A stretch of 64,000 nucleotides of DNA from Xanthomonas melonis (GTDB taxonomy: Bacteria; Pseudomonadota; Gammaproteobacteria; Xanthomonadales; Xanthomonadaceae), in contig NZ_JAJGQH010000015.1 of the NCBI RefSeq assembly GCF_020783655.1, positions 1 to 64,000 on the forward strand, read 5' to 3'. The translations under genes and the position numbers were made by a program. Numbering within the stretch: position 1 is the first letter of the stretch; each line of letters begins with the position of its first letter. Positions 48,608 through 57,787 of the stretch are shown here, in pieces. Below the pieces are notes generated by a model, which was not told the DNA's origin, ran no database searches, and was given only the letters and a program-made list of their open reading frames with translations.

Positions 48608-49876
48608 ATGAACGCAACCAATTCTCTCTCCGACTGGCTCGCCTACATCGAGCAGCAGCACCCCAGCAGCATTGCCATGGGACTGGAGCGCGTGCGCGAG
48701 GTCGCCGCGCGCCTGCAGCTGGAAGCGCCGGCCAAGCACGTCATCGTCGTGGGCGGGACCAATGGCAAGGGCTCGACGGTGGCCTTCATCGAAGCGATCG
48801 GGCGTGCCGCCGGCTGGAAGGTGGGGGCCTATACCTCGCCGCATCTGCTGCGCTACAACGAGCGTGTGCGCATCGATGGTGAGGAGGCCGGCGATGCGCA
48901 GCTGGTGGCTGCATTCGCCGCGGTCGAGGAGGCGCGCGGCGACACCGCGCTGACCTATTTCGAGTTCGGCACGCTGGCGGCGTTGTGGCTGTTTCAGCGA
49001 TCCGGGCTGGAGTTGGCGGTGCTGGAAGTCGGCCTGGGCGGGCGGCTGGATGCGGTCAATATCGTCGATTCGGATGTGGCGGTGATCACCACCGTGGATA
49101 TCGATCACACCGACTGGCTGGGCGAGGACCGCGAGGCGATCGGGGCGGAGAAGGCCGGCATCATTCGCGGCTGGAAGCCGGTGGTGCTGGGCGAGATCGA
49201 CCCGCCGTCCAGCGTGCTGCGGCGCGCCTACCTGCTGGGTGCCAATGCGATCCGCGCCGGCAGCGATTATTTTCACGAGCCCGTCGACGCGCAGCGCTGG
49301 CGCTGGCGCGATGTGGCGGTGAGCCTGGAGCTGCCGATGCCGGCGTTGCAGGCGCCGGTACAGCTGGCCAACGCAGCGGCCGCCATCGCCGCCATGCAGG
49401 CACTTCCGGTGGAGGTGCCGGCGGCGGCGTGGGCGCAGGGCATCGCCGCGGCAAGCGTGGCGGGGCGTCTGCAGCGCATCGATGTCGCGGGCGTGCAGGT
49501 GCTGCTGGATGTGGCGCACAACCCGCAGGCCGCGCGCGCGCTGGGCCAGGCACTGGCCGCGCAGCCGATCGCCGGCAGCACCTACGCGGTCTACGCCGCG
49601 CTGGCCGACAAGGACGCACCGGGCGTGGTGGGGGCCTTGGCAGCGCAGGTCGACCACTGGCTGCTGACGGGACTGGACGGCACGCGCGGGCAGTCGGCGC
49701 AGGCGTTGCAGCGGCAACTGCACGGCACTGCCGCCGCCCACGCGCCGTGTCACGCCGATGTGGCGGGCGCGTTGCAGGCGGTGCTGGCCGCAGCCAAGGC
49801 CGGCGATCGGGTGCTGGTGTTCGGCTCGTTCCACACCGTCGCCGAGGCGCTGGGCGCACTTCGTTCAGCCGGTTAG
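48608..49876 (+). CDS. folC: Folylpolyglutamate synthase / dihydrofolate synthase
   Basis: A 422-residue Mur-ligase-like enzyme. The ATP-binding P-loop is VVGGTNGKGSTVAFIEAIG (near 52-70), with YTSPHLLRYNERVRIDG, LAVLEVGLGGRLDAVNIVD and DHTDWLGEDREAIGAEKAGI as folate- and Mg-binding segments. The C-domain includes LLDVAHNPQAARALGQAL. It adds glutamate to dihydropteroate and folates. It leads the folC-dedD-cvpA-purF order common in proteobacteria; accD, often upstream, is not in the window. Confidence 0.95.
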   Translation: MNATNSLSDWLAYIEQQHPSSIAMGLERVREVAARLQLEAPAKHVIVVGGTNGKGSTVAFIEAIGRAAGWKVGAYTSPHLLRYNERVRIDGEEAGDAQLVAAFAAVEEARGDTALTYFEFGTLAALWLFQRSGLELAVLEVGLGGRLDAVNIVDSDVAVITTVDIDHTDWLGEDREAIGAEKAGIIRGWKPVVLGEIDPPSSVLRRAYLLGANAIRAGSDYFHEPVDAQRWRWRDVAVSLELPMPALQAPVQLANAAAAIAAMQALPVEVPAAAWAQGIAAASVAGRLQRIDVAGVQVLLDVAHNPQAARALGQALAAQPIAGSTYAVYAALADKDAPGVVGALAAQVDHWLLTGLDGTRGQSAQALQRQLHGTAAAHAPCHADVAGALQAVLAAAKAGDRVLVFGSFHTVAEALGALRSAG

Positions 49877-49944
49877 GGTCGGCAGGCGGGCGCCGGCCTT
49901 ATAATCGCCGCGGCACCCCGCCACGCCGCCTTTAGCTCTCTTCT

Positions 49945-51030
49945 GTGGACACTGCTCTGAAACAGCGATTGATTGGCGCCATCGTTCTGGTGGCGCTTGC
50001 CGTGATCTTCCTGCCGATGCTGGTGAAGGGCCCTGCGCCGTCCAGCGGCGTGGCCGATGTCCCGCTCGAGGCGCCTGCCGCGCCCGGCCAGGGCGAATTC
50101 GAAACCCGTGAGCTGCCGTTGGTGACCCCGGGCGATGCTCCGGCCGGTGGCGCACTGGGCATGGCCGGCGCCCCCAGCGCCCCGGCGGCGGTGCAGGACA
50201 ACCCCGATGCTGCCGATCTGGCCACGCCGTCCAGCACGCCATCTGCGCCGGACGTGGCGGCCGGCAACTACGCGGTCAACTTCGGCGCCTATGCCACCAG
50301 CGCCGATGCCGATGCGGTCATCGCCCGGCTCAAGCAGGCGCAGTTGCCCGGTTTCAGCGAAAAGACCCAGATCAGCGGCCGCCCGGCCTGGCGCGTGCGC
50401 GTCGGCCCGTATGCCGATCAGGCCCAGGCTGAATCGGCCCGTCTGCAGGCGGTGAAGGTGCGCAGCGACGTCAACGCCCAGGTAGTGACCCTGGATGCAA
50501 GCGCCACCGCTCCGCCGCCGGTGGCAACGCCGACCCCGTCGACCACACCCACACCCACGCCGAGCAGCAGCGCTGCTACCGCTGCCACGCCTGCGGCCAC
50601 CAAGACCGAAAGCCTGCCGCCGGAGCCGGCCAAGCCGGTCGCCGCCGCACCCAAGCCGGCCGAGGCGCCCAAGCCAGCACCGGCCAAGCCCGAGGTCGCA
50701 AAGGCCACTCCGACAACGCCGGAACCTGCCAGGCCCGAACCGGCCAAGCCATCGGTTCCTGTACCCACGGCGCCGGCCGCGCCGGCCGCCAGCGGGGTCG
50801 GATTCGCAGTACAGCTGGGCGCTTTCGGCCGCGCCGAAGATGCCAATGCGCTACGCGACCGCGTGCGCGCAGCCGGCTTCAGTGCGTTTGTCGAGCAGGT
50901 CCGTACCGACAAGGGCGCGCTCAATCGTGTGCGCGTCGGCCCGGTCGCCAACCGGGGCGACGCCGAGCAGCTGCGCGCGCAGGTGGCGGCCAGGGTCGGC
51001 ATTTCCGGCATGGTGCGTCCGCATCCTTGA
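49945..51030 (+). CDS. DedD-like protein with two SPOR domains
   Basis: A 361-residue protein with one N-terminal membrane anchor (LIGAIVLVALAVIFLPMLV, residues 9-27). SPOR domain 1 (about 110-185) starts YAVNFGAYATSADADAVIAR and ends RVGPYADQAQ. A long Pro/Ala/Lys/Thr linker follows, then SPOR domain 2 (about 285-361: VGFAVQLGAFGRAEDANALR). SPOR domains bind denuded septal peptidoglycan, so a division role is likely. Start GTG at 49945. Most DedD proteins have one SPOR domain; the duplication is notable. Confidence 0.88.
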   Translation: MDTALKQRLIGAIVLVALAVIFLPMLVKGPAPSSGVADVPLEAPAAPGQGEFETRELPLVTPGDAPAGGALGMAGAPSAPAAVQDNPDAADLATPSSTPSAPDVAAGNYAVNFGAYATSADADAVIARLKQAQLPGFSEKTQISGRPAWRVRVGPYADQAQAESARLQAVKVRSDVNAQVVTLDASATAPPPVATPTPSTTPTPTPSSSAATAATPAATKTESLPPEPAKPVAAAPKPAEAPKPAPAKPEVAKATPTTPEPARPEPAKPSVPVPTAPAAPAASGVGFAVQLGAFGRAEDANALRDRVRAAGFSAFVEQVRTDKGALNRVRVGPVANRGDAEQLRAQVAARVGISGMVRPHP

Positions 51031-51252
51031 GATGGGAGCGATGCCACAGGCCGTCGCCAGCCGGCTGAAACAGCCGCGGCAGCGGCATGGCGCCCGTGCA
51101 GCATGCGGGTTGCCGGTGCAACGAGGGGATCGGGGCCCGGCGGACACCGGCCCCATCCCGCATTCCGATGGCCTTGAACCCAGGGAGGGGACGGCAACGA
51201 TGAACTGGTCACGTGGCACAAGCGGCGCCTACGCCGCGCGGAGACTTCGCCG

Positions 51253-51999
51253 ATGATCGACATGGTGTTGGGCGTCATCATCCTGGTCTCGGCGTTGCTG
51301 GGGCTGCTGCGCGGCTTTGTCGCGATCGTGGTGGGCACCTTGTCGTGGCTGCTGGCCGGCTGGGCCACCTTCCAGTTCGGCGGCGCGGCCGCGCGCTGGC
51401 TGGCCGATGGCAAGCACCCGTCTGCGACTGAATCGTTCGGCGGCTACGCGATGGTGTTCGTCGGCGTGCTGGTCAGCGTCGCGGTGATCGGCATGGTGGT
51501 CCGTGCCGGCGTGGATGCGGTCAGGCTCGGAGGAACCGACCGGATGCTCGGGTTCGGTCTGGGCGTGGTGCGTGGCGGCTTCCTGGCCTGCGTGCTGGTG
51601 CTGCTGATGGGCTTCACCCCGTTGCCGCGCGAGCCGTCCTGGCGCCAATCGGCGCTGGTGCCGCTACTGGCGCCCGGCGCGGGATGGATGCGGGCGCAAC
51701 TGCCGGCCTGGCGGATGCCGTCGATGGAAATGCCGTCGATGGAACTGGGCGACCTGCCGACGGAGTTGGGGAAGTTGCCCTCGGCAGGCGATAATACGGG
51801 CCTGGGCAAGGCGCTTTCGGGGTCCGGGCTGGGCGACAGCATCAAGAGTGCGCTCGGCAGACCCGGCAAGCCCGCCAGCGACGGACGCGATCCGGCGCAG
51901 GCGATGCCGGCCAACATCGATCCGGCGCAGGTTCGCGGCGGAGAAAGCGATCCGGCTCGGGTCGAGTCCCAAGGCCAGGCACGGCCACCTTCACAGTAA
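51253..51999 (+). CDS. cvpA: CvpA family membrane protein
   Basis: A 248-residue protein. Four hydrophobic segments in the first 125 residues match CvpA (MIDMVLGVIILVSALLGLLRGFV, GYAMVFVGVLVSVAVIGMVV, RMLGFGLGVVRGGFLACVLV). A hydrophilic C-terminal tail of about 110 residues is longer than usual and holds the short repeat RMPSMEMPSMELGDLP. CvpA is linked to envelope homeostasis and colicin V export. A 222-base gap without a gene precedes it, and purF follows after 30 bases. Confidence 0.88.
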   Translation: MIDMVLGVIILVSALLGLLRGFVAIVVGTLSWLLAGWATFQFGGAAARWLADGKHPSATESFGGYAMVFVGVLVSVAVIGMVVRAGVDAVRLGGTDRMLGFGLGVVRGGFLACVLVLLMGFTPLPREPSWRQSALVPLLAPGAGWMRAQLPAWRMPSMEMPSMELGDLPTELGKLPSAGDNTGLGKALSGSGLGDSIKSALGRPGKPASDGRDPAQAMPANIDPAQVRGGESDPARVESQGQARPPSQ

Positions 52000-52029
52000 C
52001 GGCGCAAGCCGAAGCGGAGAACGCGCACC

Positions 52030-53496
52030 ATGTGTGGCATCGTCGGTATTGTCGGCAACCAGAACGTCGCCGGGCAGCTCTATGACGGCCTGACCGTCCT
52101 GCAGCATCGTGGGCAGGACGCCGCAGGCATCGCCACTGCCGACGGCACGCGGTTGCGCGTGCAGAAGGCCAACGGCCTGGTGCGCGATGTCTTCGACGAA
52201 AAGAAGATGGCCGTACTGGAAGGCCGGGTCGGCATCGCGCATTGCCGCTATCCGACCGCCGGATCGGAAGGCATGGACGAAGCGCAGCCGTTCTACGTCA
52301 ACTCGCCCTACGGGATCGCGCTGGCCCACAACGGCAACCTGATCAACACCGAGGCGCTGCGCCAGCAGGTGTTCGAAGCCGACCGCCGCAACATCAATAC
52401 CGATTCGGACAGCGAAGTGCTGTTGAACGTGTTCGCCTACGAACTGGATGCGCAACGCATGCTCACCCCCGAGGCGGCGATCCGCGCGGTGGCCGGCGTG
52501 CACCGCCGCTGCAAGGGCGGCTACGCGGTGGTCAGCGTGGTGCTGGGCCTGGGCCTGGTGGCCTTCCGCGACCCGCACGGCATTCGCCCGCTGGTACTGG
52601 GCAAGCGCGAACATGCCGAAGGCATCGAGTACATCGTGTCCTCCGAATCGGCCGCGCTGGACATCCTGGGATATCAGCGCGTGCGCGACGTGCGTCCGGG
52701 CGAGGCGCTGGTGATCACCGCGCGTGGCGAGCTGTTCTCGGAAGTGTGCGCCGCGCCGACCGATCATGCGCCGTGCATTTTCGAGTATGTGTATTTCGCG
52801 CGTCCCGATTCGATGATCGATAACATCTCGGTGCACAAGGCGCGCATGCGCATGGGCCTGAAGCTGGGCGAAAAGATCCTGCGCCTGCGCCCGGACCACG
52901 ACATCGACACCATCATTCCGATCCCCGATACCTCGCGCGATGTCGCGCTGGAGATGTCCAACGTACTCGGCGTGAAGTACCGCGAGGGCTTCGTCAAGAA
53001 CCGCTACGTGGGCCGAACCTTCATCATGCCGGGGCAGGGCGAGCGGCAGAAATCGGTGCGTCGCAAGCTCAATCCGATCCACCTGGAATTCCGCAACCGC
53101 GTGGTGTTGCTGGTCGACGATTCCATCGTGCGCGGTACCACCAGTCGGCAGATCGTGCAGATGGCGCGCGATGCCGGCGCGCGCAAGGTGTATCTGGCCT
53201 CGGCCGCGCCGCCGGTGCGCTTTCCCAATATCTACGGCATCGATATGCCGGCTGCCGAGGAGCTGATCGCACATGGCCGCAGCGAGCAGGAGATCCAGGA
53301 ATTCCTGGGCTGCGACTGGCTGATCTACCAGGATCTGGAAGACCTGGAAGTGGCGGTGCGCGAAGGCAATCCGGACATCAAGCAGTTCGATTCCTCGTGC
53401 TTCAACGGCGAGTACATCACCGGTATCGAGCCGAGCTATTTCGAACGCATCCAGCAGTTGCGCTCGGACGATGCCAAGAAGCGTCGCCGCGCCTGA
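52030..53496 (+). CDS. purF: Amidophosphoribosyltransferase
   Basis: A 488-residue first enzyme of purine synthesis. After Met removal, Cys2 is the N-terminal nucleophile of the glutaminase domain ([20 protein letters not shown]). The phosphoribosyltransferase domain carries the PRPP motif [19 protein letters not shown] near residue 360. [15 protein letters not shown] is also typical. It transfers ammonia from glutamine to PRPP. Probably co-transcribed with cvpA. Confidence 0.96.
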   Translation: MCGIVGIVGNQNVAGQLYDGLTVLQHRGQDAAGIATADGTRLRVQKANGLVRDVFDEKKMAVLEGRVGIAHCRYPTAGSEGMDEAQPFYVNSPYGIALAHNGNLINTEALRQQVFEADRRNINTDSDSEVLLNVFAYELDAQRMLTPEAAIRAVAGVHRRCKGGYAVVSVVLGLGLVAFRDPHGIRPLVLGKREHAEGIEYIVSSESAALDILGYQRVRDVRPGEALVITARGELFSEVCAAPTDHAPCIFEYVYFARPDSMIDNISVHKARMRMGLKLGEKILRLRPDHDIDTIIPIPDTSRDVALEMSNVLGVKYREGFVKNRYVGRTFIMPGQGERQKSVRRKLNPIHLEFRNRVVLLVDDSIVRGTTSRQIVQMARDAGARKVYLASAAPPVRFPNIYGIDMPAAEELIAHGRSEQEIQEFLGCDWLIYQDLEDLEVAVREGNPDIKQFDSSCFNGEYITGIEPSYFERIQQLRSDDAKKRRRA

Positions 53497-53586
53497 GCTG
53501 CGCAGATGCGTGGCCCCGGCGATCCTGCTCGCCGGGCGGATAGGATCGCTGCCGGGATGGAGCGCAGCGATGCCGGCGCGGGCGCC

Positions 53587-54393
53587 ATGACGACCGATCT
53601 GTTCGCCGCGGCGCGGGCCTGCCTCGATGCCGCCGATCCGCTGCAGAAGGTGGCGCTGACCCAGCGCCATGCGGCAGCGTTTCGCGAGCAACGGTTGACC
53701 ATCGATGCTGCCGCCCCGGCGCCGTTGCCGATCCGCATGCCGGGCCGGCCGCCGACGCCGGTGCTGGTGCATCCGCGCGAGTTGCCGCGGCGTGGATTGG
53801 GGACGCCGGAAGGACGCGCCGCCTTCATCCATGCCATCGCGCATATCGAGCTCAATGCCATCGATCTGGCCTGGGATGCGGTGTATCGCTTTCGCGGCCT
53901 GCCGGCCGCGTTCTACGCCGATTGGGTGGCGGTCGCCGACGACGAATCGCGTCATTTCATGTTGCTGCGTGCGCGCCTGCACGCGCACGACCGCGACTAC
54001 GGTGACTTCGCCGCGCATAACGGCCTCTGGGAGATGTGCGAAAAGACCGCGCACGACGGCCTGGCACGCATGGCGCTGGTGCCGCGGGTGCTGGAGGCGC
54101 GTGGGCTGGATGTGACGCCGGCGATGATCGTCAAACTGCGCTCGCTGGGCGATGTCGCCACTGCGGAGGTGTTGGAGACCATCCTGCGCGAGGAGGTCGC
54201 CCACGTGGCCGCCGGCTCGCGCTGGTATCGCTGGTACTGCGAGCGGGCCGGCATCGAACCGCGCGCGCGCTTCAAGACACTGCTGCGCGAGTACGCCGGT
54301 GGCTATCTGCACGGGCCGTTCAACATCGAGGCCAGGCTGCTCGCCGGCTTCGACGAAGACGAACTGGCGAGCCTGGTGGAGCGGGCCGGCTAG
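53587..54393 (+). CDS. DUF455 family ferritin-like protein
   Basis: A 268-residue helical protein. The ferritin-like core is visible as HAIAHIELNAIDLAWDAVYR (ExxH-type ligands) and AVADDESRHFMLLRARLHA, with a second set ILREEVAHVAAGSRWYRW, typical of DUF455. The carboxylate/histidine pattern suggests a di-metal site; the reaction is unknown. The start at 53587 (MTTDLFAAARACLDA) is chosen from family similarity; 53557 and 53506 are in-frame alternatives and no start has a good ribosome site. Confidence 0.75.
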   Translation: MTTDLFAAARACLDAADPLQKVALTQRHAAAFREQRLTIDAAAPAPLPIRMPGRPPTPVLVHPRELPRRGLGTPEGRAAFIHAIAHIELNAIDLAWDAVYRFRGLPAAFYADWVAVADDESRHFMLLRARLHAHDRDYGDFAAHNGLWEMCEKTAHDGLARMALVPRVLEARGLDVTPAMIVKLRSLGDVATAEVLETILREEVAHVAAGSRWYRWYCERAGIEPRARFKTLLREYAGGYLHGPFNIEARLLAGFDEDELASLVERAG

Positions 54394-54763
54394 GCTGGCG
54401 CAGTCTCTCGCAGCCCCCGTGGGAGACGGCTGCGTCGTCGGCTGCTGGCCACCTTCGTTCGTGGCGGGGCGCCCGAACCGGATCGCACGAAGCATTCGAT
54501 GATCGCCGGCCGCGCATGGTGGTGGAGCGGCGGGCCAGACGTGGACGCAGTGCCGGCGTTCCAGCGGCCCGGGCCGGAGTGTGCGCTGGTTCCTGCCTTG
54601 TCGCCGCCGAAATCGCATCCAGCGCCCGCAAACCATCACAGAAATGTAATTTTCCTTTGTAACTACTTGCAATCGGTGTATTCACCGGCGCCCTAATGAC
54701 GATCCGGGGACAGGGGCCCGGTGTTTCACATCCGTAACTTCCATGTCTTAGGAGAGAAAGACG
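54394..54763 (+). other. Upstream region of the secreted metalloprotease gene
   Basis: A 370-base gap. Its second half turns AT-rich around 54630-54685 (AATGTAATTTTCCTTTG and TTGCAATCGGTGTATTC), as expected for a promoter. TTGTAA and TTGCAA are possible -35 boxes, but no convincing pair with -10 was found. The GGAGAG ribosome site lies just before the gene. No small gene was recognised. Confidence 0.4.
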
Positions 54764-56011
54764 ATGAAGTCGAAGTCGATGTGCACCACGGTTGGTCTGA
54801 TCGCGATGTGTCTGGCCGGTTCGGCTGCCGCTGCCGGCAAGCCGCTGTATCAAACCGGCCCGGCGCTCAGCCGCAGCGCCGCCACCACCACCGAGCCCTC
54901 GCTGCAACGCCTGCTGAGCGCACCGTCCACCACCACCGCGCAAGTGGTGCAGCTCGATGCCGCGGCGGTGACCGCCGGCGAAAAGCTGCTGGAACTGCAG
55001 CTCGATGGCCAGACCGTGACCGCCACCCAGGCCAAGGTGGACGCATTGGAGGGCGGGGACAGCGTGTGGTACGGCAATCTCGGCCCACGTGCCGGCACCC
55101 GTGCGCGCACCCTGTCCGGCGTGGACCCGTTGAACTCGGCCATCCTGGTGCGCAGCGGCGACACCGTGACCGGCACCATTCGCCATGCCGGCAAGCTGTA
55201 TCGCCTGCGTCCGTTGGCCGATGGCCGCCATGTGCTGGTGCAGGTCGACGAGCGGCGCATGCCGCAGGAGCATCCGGCCGAATACAGCCTGTTGCCCAGG
55301 TTCGACATGCCCGGCGACGGACGCGTCACCACCGCGGCCGCCTCATCCGGCAGCCCGGCCACCATCCGCGTCCTGGTCGTGGCCACCAACAAGGCGGTGA
55401 CCGCCTACGGCGGCAACATGCAGTCGCTGGTGCAACTGGCGGTGGCCGAAGCCAATCAGAGCTACATCAACAGCAATGTCGGCATCACCCTGCAGTTGGC
55501 ACGTTACGAAACCGCCAACTACACCGAGACCGGCAACTTCAGCACCGACCTGCAGCGCTTCCGCGTGACCAACGATGGCTACATGGACAGCATCCACACC
55601 AGCCGCAATACCTACGCCGCCGATGTGGGCGTGATCGTGCTGGACAACAGCAGCTACTGCGGCCTGGCATCGGGCATCGGCTCGACCGCGGCAAGCGCGT
55701 TCGCCTCGGTGTACTGGGATTGCGCCACCGGCTATTACAGCTTCGCGCATGAAATCGGCCATCTGCAGAGCTCACGCCACGATGCCGCCAGCGACCCGAG
55801 CACCTCGCCGTATCCGTACGGCCACGGCTATCGCTATGGCAACAGCTGGCGCACCATCATGGCCTACAACTGCTCGAGTAATTGCCCGCGCTTGAATTAC
55901 TGGTCCAATCCCAACATCAGCTACAACGGCGTCCCGATGGGCAACGCCAGCACCGCCGATAATCAACGCGTGCTGGTCAACACCAAGGCCACGATCGCCG
56001 GCTTCCGCTGA
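54764..56011 (+). CDS. Secreted zinc metalloendopeptidase, M72-like
   Basis: A 415-residue protein with a signal peptide (about residues 1-24, ending AGSAAAA), a pro-region, and a C-terminal metzincin domain. The zinc motif HEIGHLQSSRHD has His329, Glu330, His333 and His339; the usual Gly after the second His is Ser. The Met-turn is TIMAYN (Met366). Cysteines in YCGLASG, YWDCATG and NCSSNCPR probably form disulfides. It resembles peptidyl-Asp metalloendopeptidases. The TGA stop overlaps the first base of a repeat element. Confidence 0.85.
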   Translation: MKSKSMCTTVGLIAMCLAGSAAAAGKPLYQTGPALSRSAATTTEPSLQRLLSAPSTTTAQVVQLDAAAVTAGEKLLELQLDGQTVTATQAKVDALEGGDSVWYGNLGPRAGTRARTLSGVDPLNSAILVRSGDTVTGTIRHAGKLYRLRPLADGRHVLVQVDERRMPQEHPAEYSLLPRFDMPGDGRVTTAAASSGSPATIRVLVVATNKAVTAYGGNMQSLVQLAVAEANQSYINSNVGITLQLARYETANYTETGNFSTDLQRFRVTNDGYMDSIHTSRNTYAADVGVIVLDNSSYCGLASGIGSTAASAFASVYWDCATGYYSFAHEIGHLQSSRHDAASDPSTSPYPYGHGYRYGNSWRTIMAYNCSSNCPRLNYWSNPNISYNGVPMGNASTADNQRVLVNTKATIAGFR

Positions 56012-56153
56012 GAGCGGCTAACAAAACGACTGCGTCCCCGCCAGGCGGGCGCGGCCGGTGCTCGGAATCGGCATGTACCGCTCTTACACTCCGGTTCCTC
56101 CGCGCCGTCCACACCCACCTGACGACCGCTCGCTACGTTCTGTTTGCTGCTCT
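56011..56153. repeat. MITE-like repeat, copy B
   Basis: A 143-base element. AGAGCGGCTAACAAAACG at the left end and CGTTCTGTTTGCTGCTCT at the right end are inverted repeats matching at 15 of 18 positions. It begins inside the TGA stop of the metalloprotease gene. It shares the core GGCCGGTGCTCGG with copy A and CAGGCGGGCGCG with copy C. It encodes no protein. Confidence 0.8.
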
Positions 56154-56283
56154 AGGTGTCTGCTTGAACCGTTCCGGCCCGGCACCGGCAGGTGTCGGGC
56201 CACGCTATCCGCAGCGGCAGCGATCGCGCAGACTAGGCCTGCCGCCGGCAGATGCCGGCCCCGTCCTGTCCAGCGGAGCGTCC

Positions 56284-56718
56284 ATGTCCCTGTTGCTGCG
56301 TCATGCGTTGGTCTGTCTGGCGGTATTGGTCATGGTCGGCTGCAGGCAGCAGCCGGCCGAGCCTGCCGTCACGCCCCCCAAGCCTGCCGTCACCGCGCCT
56401 GCCGTCACCGCGCCTGCGGCGGGCACTGCCGACGATGCCAGGGCACGTGCGCTGCACGCACTCGAGGCGCGCCTGCAGAGCGACCAGGCGTATCCAGACA
56501 ATTGCATCAGCATCGTTTCCGAACCAGGCGATGCGCCGGTGTCACAAACCTTCGAATTCGCGGTCCGCGAACGGCATGGCAACGGTTGCCCGGGCGATCC
56601 GCAGACCAGCCCGGTGCGCGACCGCTTTCGCGTAGACGCCAACGGCGAGGTGCTGTGGTACGACGTGGTCAACGCGGATTTCGTCGATTACGCAAAGCGC
56701 TCGCAAGGCCAGCAGTAG
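56284..56718 (+). CDS. Lipoprotein of unknown function
   Basis: A 144-residue protein with a type II signal: MSLLLRHALVCLAVLVMVGC, with the lipobox Cys at position 20. A short repeated linker follows (PAVTPPKPAVTAPAVTAP), then a soluble domain with two cysteines (DNCISIV and GNGCPGD) and the segment RDRFRVDANGEVLWYDVVNA. No named family was recognised. The linker DNA is a small tandem repeat of CCTGCCGTCACCGCG units. Confidence 0.7.
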   Translation: MSLLLRHALVCLAVLVMVGCRQQPAEPAVTPPKPAVTAPAVTAPAAGTADDARARALHALEARLQSDQAYPDNCISIVSEPGDAPVSQTFEFAVRERHGNGCPGDPQTSPVRDRFRVDANGEVLWYDVVNADFVDYAKRSQGQQ

Positions 56719-56839
56719 CCGGTGCGGCGAGCCCGCGCGGCTTCGCGCAGGGCGCAGGAGTGGCCTGCGTGCTGCCCGGTGCCGGCTGGCCCCGGCAACC
56801 GTGTCGTCGGCGACGCGCCGTGCAGGCGCGCCGGTCGCT

Positions 56840-57583
56840 TCACAACGCCAGCTGCTCCAGCGATACGCCATCGGCATCCACCCGCAGCACCGAGCCTTGC
56901 GTGTACCAGTCGCCCAGCACGATGCGGGTACAGATGCGATCGGCGGCGTGCACGGTGTGGATGGCAGGGCGGTGGGTGTGCCCATGGATCATGCGATCCA
57001 CGCCATAACGCACGAAGGTGGTGTCCACTTCCGTCGGCGAGACGTCGGTGACGGTTTCCAGCTGCGCCTGGTCGCCCTGCTTGAGTTCGGCGTAACGGGC
57101 CTGGCTGGCGGCGCGCGCCTGTTGCGCGAACGCGACCCGCGCAGCCAGCGGCTGGGACAGGAACTGCGCCTGGAACACCGGATCACGCGTTTGCGCGCGG
57201 AATGCCTGATAGGCGGTGTCGTCGGTGCAGAGCAGGTCGCCATGCATCAGCAGGGTGGTGTGTCCGTACAGATCGACCACCGTGGGGTCGGGCAGGATAC
57301 GGAAGCCTGCGCGCTGCGCGTAGTGCTCGCCGAGCAGGAAATCGCGATTGCCCGGCATGAAGAACACCGGCACGCCGGCGTCGGCGACGCCGTGCAATGC
57401 CGTGGCGACCGCATCGGCGGCCGTGGACGGGGTGTCGTCACCGATCCAGGCTTCGAACAGATCGCCTAGGATGTACAGCGCATCGCTGCCGGGAACCTGC
57501 GTGCGCAGAAAATCCATGAACAGCTCGGTGATCTCCGGTCGGGCCGGATCCAGATGCAGGTCGGAAATGAACAGGGTCGTCAT
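56840..57583 (-). CDS. lpxH: UDP-2,3-diacylglucosamine diphosphatase LpxH
   Basis: A 247-residue calcineurin-like metallophosphoesterase. Metal-binding motifs in order: [43 protein letters not shown] and [10 protein letters not shown]. It makes lipid X from UDP-2,3-diacylglucosamine in lipid A synthesis, peripheral to the inner membrane. The start at 57583 ([12 protein letters not shown]) fits the family. A minus-strand TACAAT lies only 6 bases before the ATG, so the transcript could be nearly leaderless. Confidence 0.95.
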   Translation of the reverse strand: MTTLFISDLHLDPARPEITELFMDFLRTQVPGSDALYILGDLFEAWIGDDTPSTAADAVATALHGVADAGVPVFFMPGNRDFLLGEHYAQRAGFRILPDPTVVDLYGHTTLLMHGDLLCTDDTAYQAFRAQTRDPVFQAQFLSQPLAARVAFAQQARAASQARYAELKQGDQAQLETVTDVSPTEVDTTFVRYGVDRMIHGHTHRPAIHTVHAADRICTRIVLGDWYTQGSVLRVDADGVSLEQLAL

Positions 57584-57589
57584 CGCCCC

Positions 57590-57595
57590 ATTGTA
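57590..57595 (-). promoter_or_regulatory. Candidate -10 box of lpxH
   Basis: TACAAT on the minus strand ends 6 bases before the lpxH ATG. No good -35 was found. If used, transcription would start at or within a base or two of the start codon. Confidence 0.35.
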
Positions 57596-57627
57596 CGGCG
57601 GGAGCGCGGGACGGGACTCGGTGGTTC

Positions 57628-57647
57628 GGGATTGGGGATTGGGGATT
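57628..57647. repeat. GGGATT heptamer repeat, three units
   Basis: GGGATTG, GGGATTG, GGGATT in tandem in the gap upstream of lpxH. It is the same unit as in the foldback at 59532-59668. Confidence 0.75.
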
Positions 57648-57730
57648 CTGGTTTCGAACCAGCGCTGGAGCGGCACGCTTGGTGTGAGAACGGTTCTTGC
57701 GTCTGCGTCGGTGTTCGCGATCGGATGCTC

Positions 57731-57785
57731 GGGGGCGCACCCTCATCCGCCTTCGCGAAGCACTTTCTTCCGGCAAACCGCCATC
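57731..57785. repeat. Decayed REP-like copy
   Basis: CACCCTCATCCGCCTTCGCG, then CACTTTCTTCCGGCAAACCG resembles the CCCTCATCCGCCCTTCGGGC-type element found at 41.6 kb and 16 kb, with several changes in the stem. It lies in the lpxH-PAP2 gap. Confidence 0.45.
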
Positions 57786-57787
57786 GC

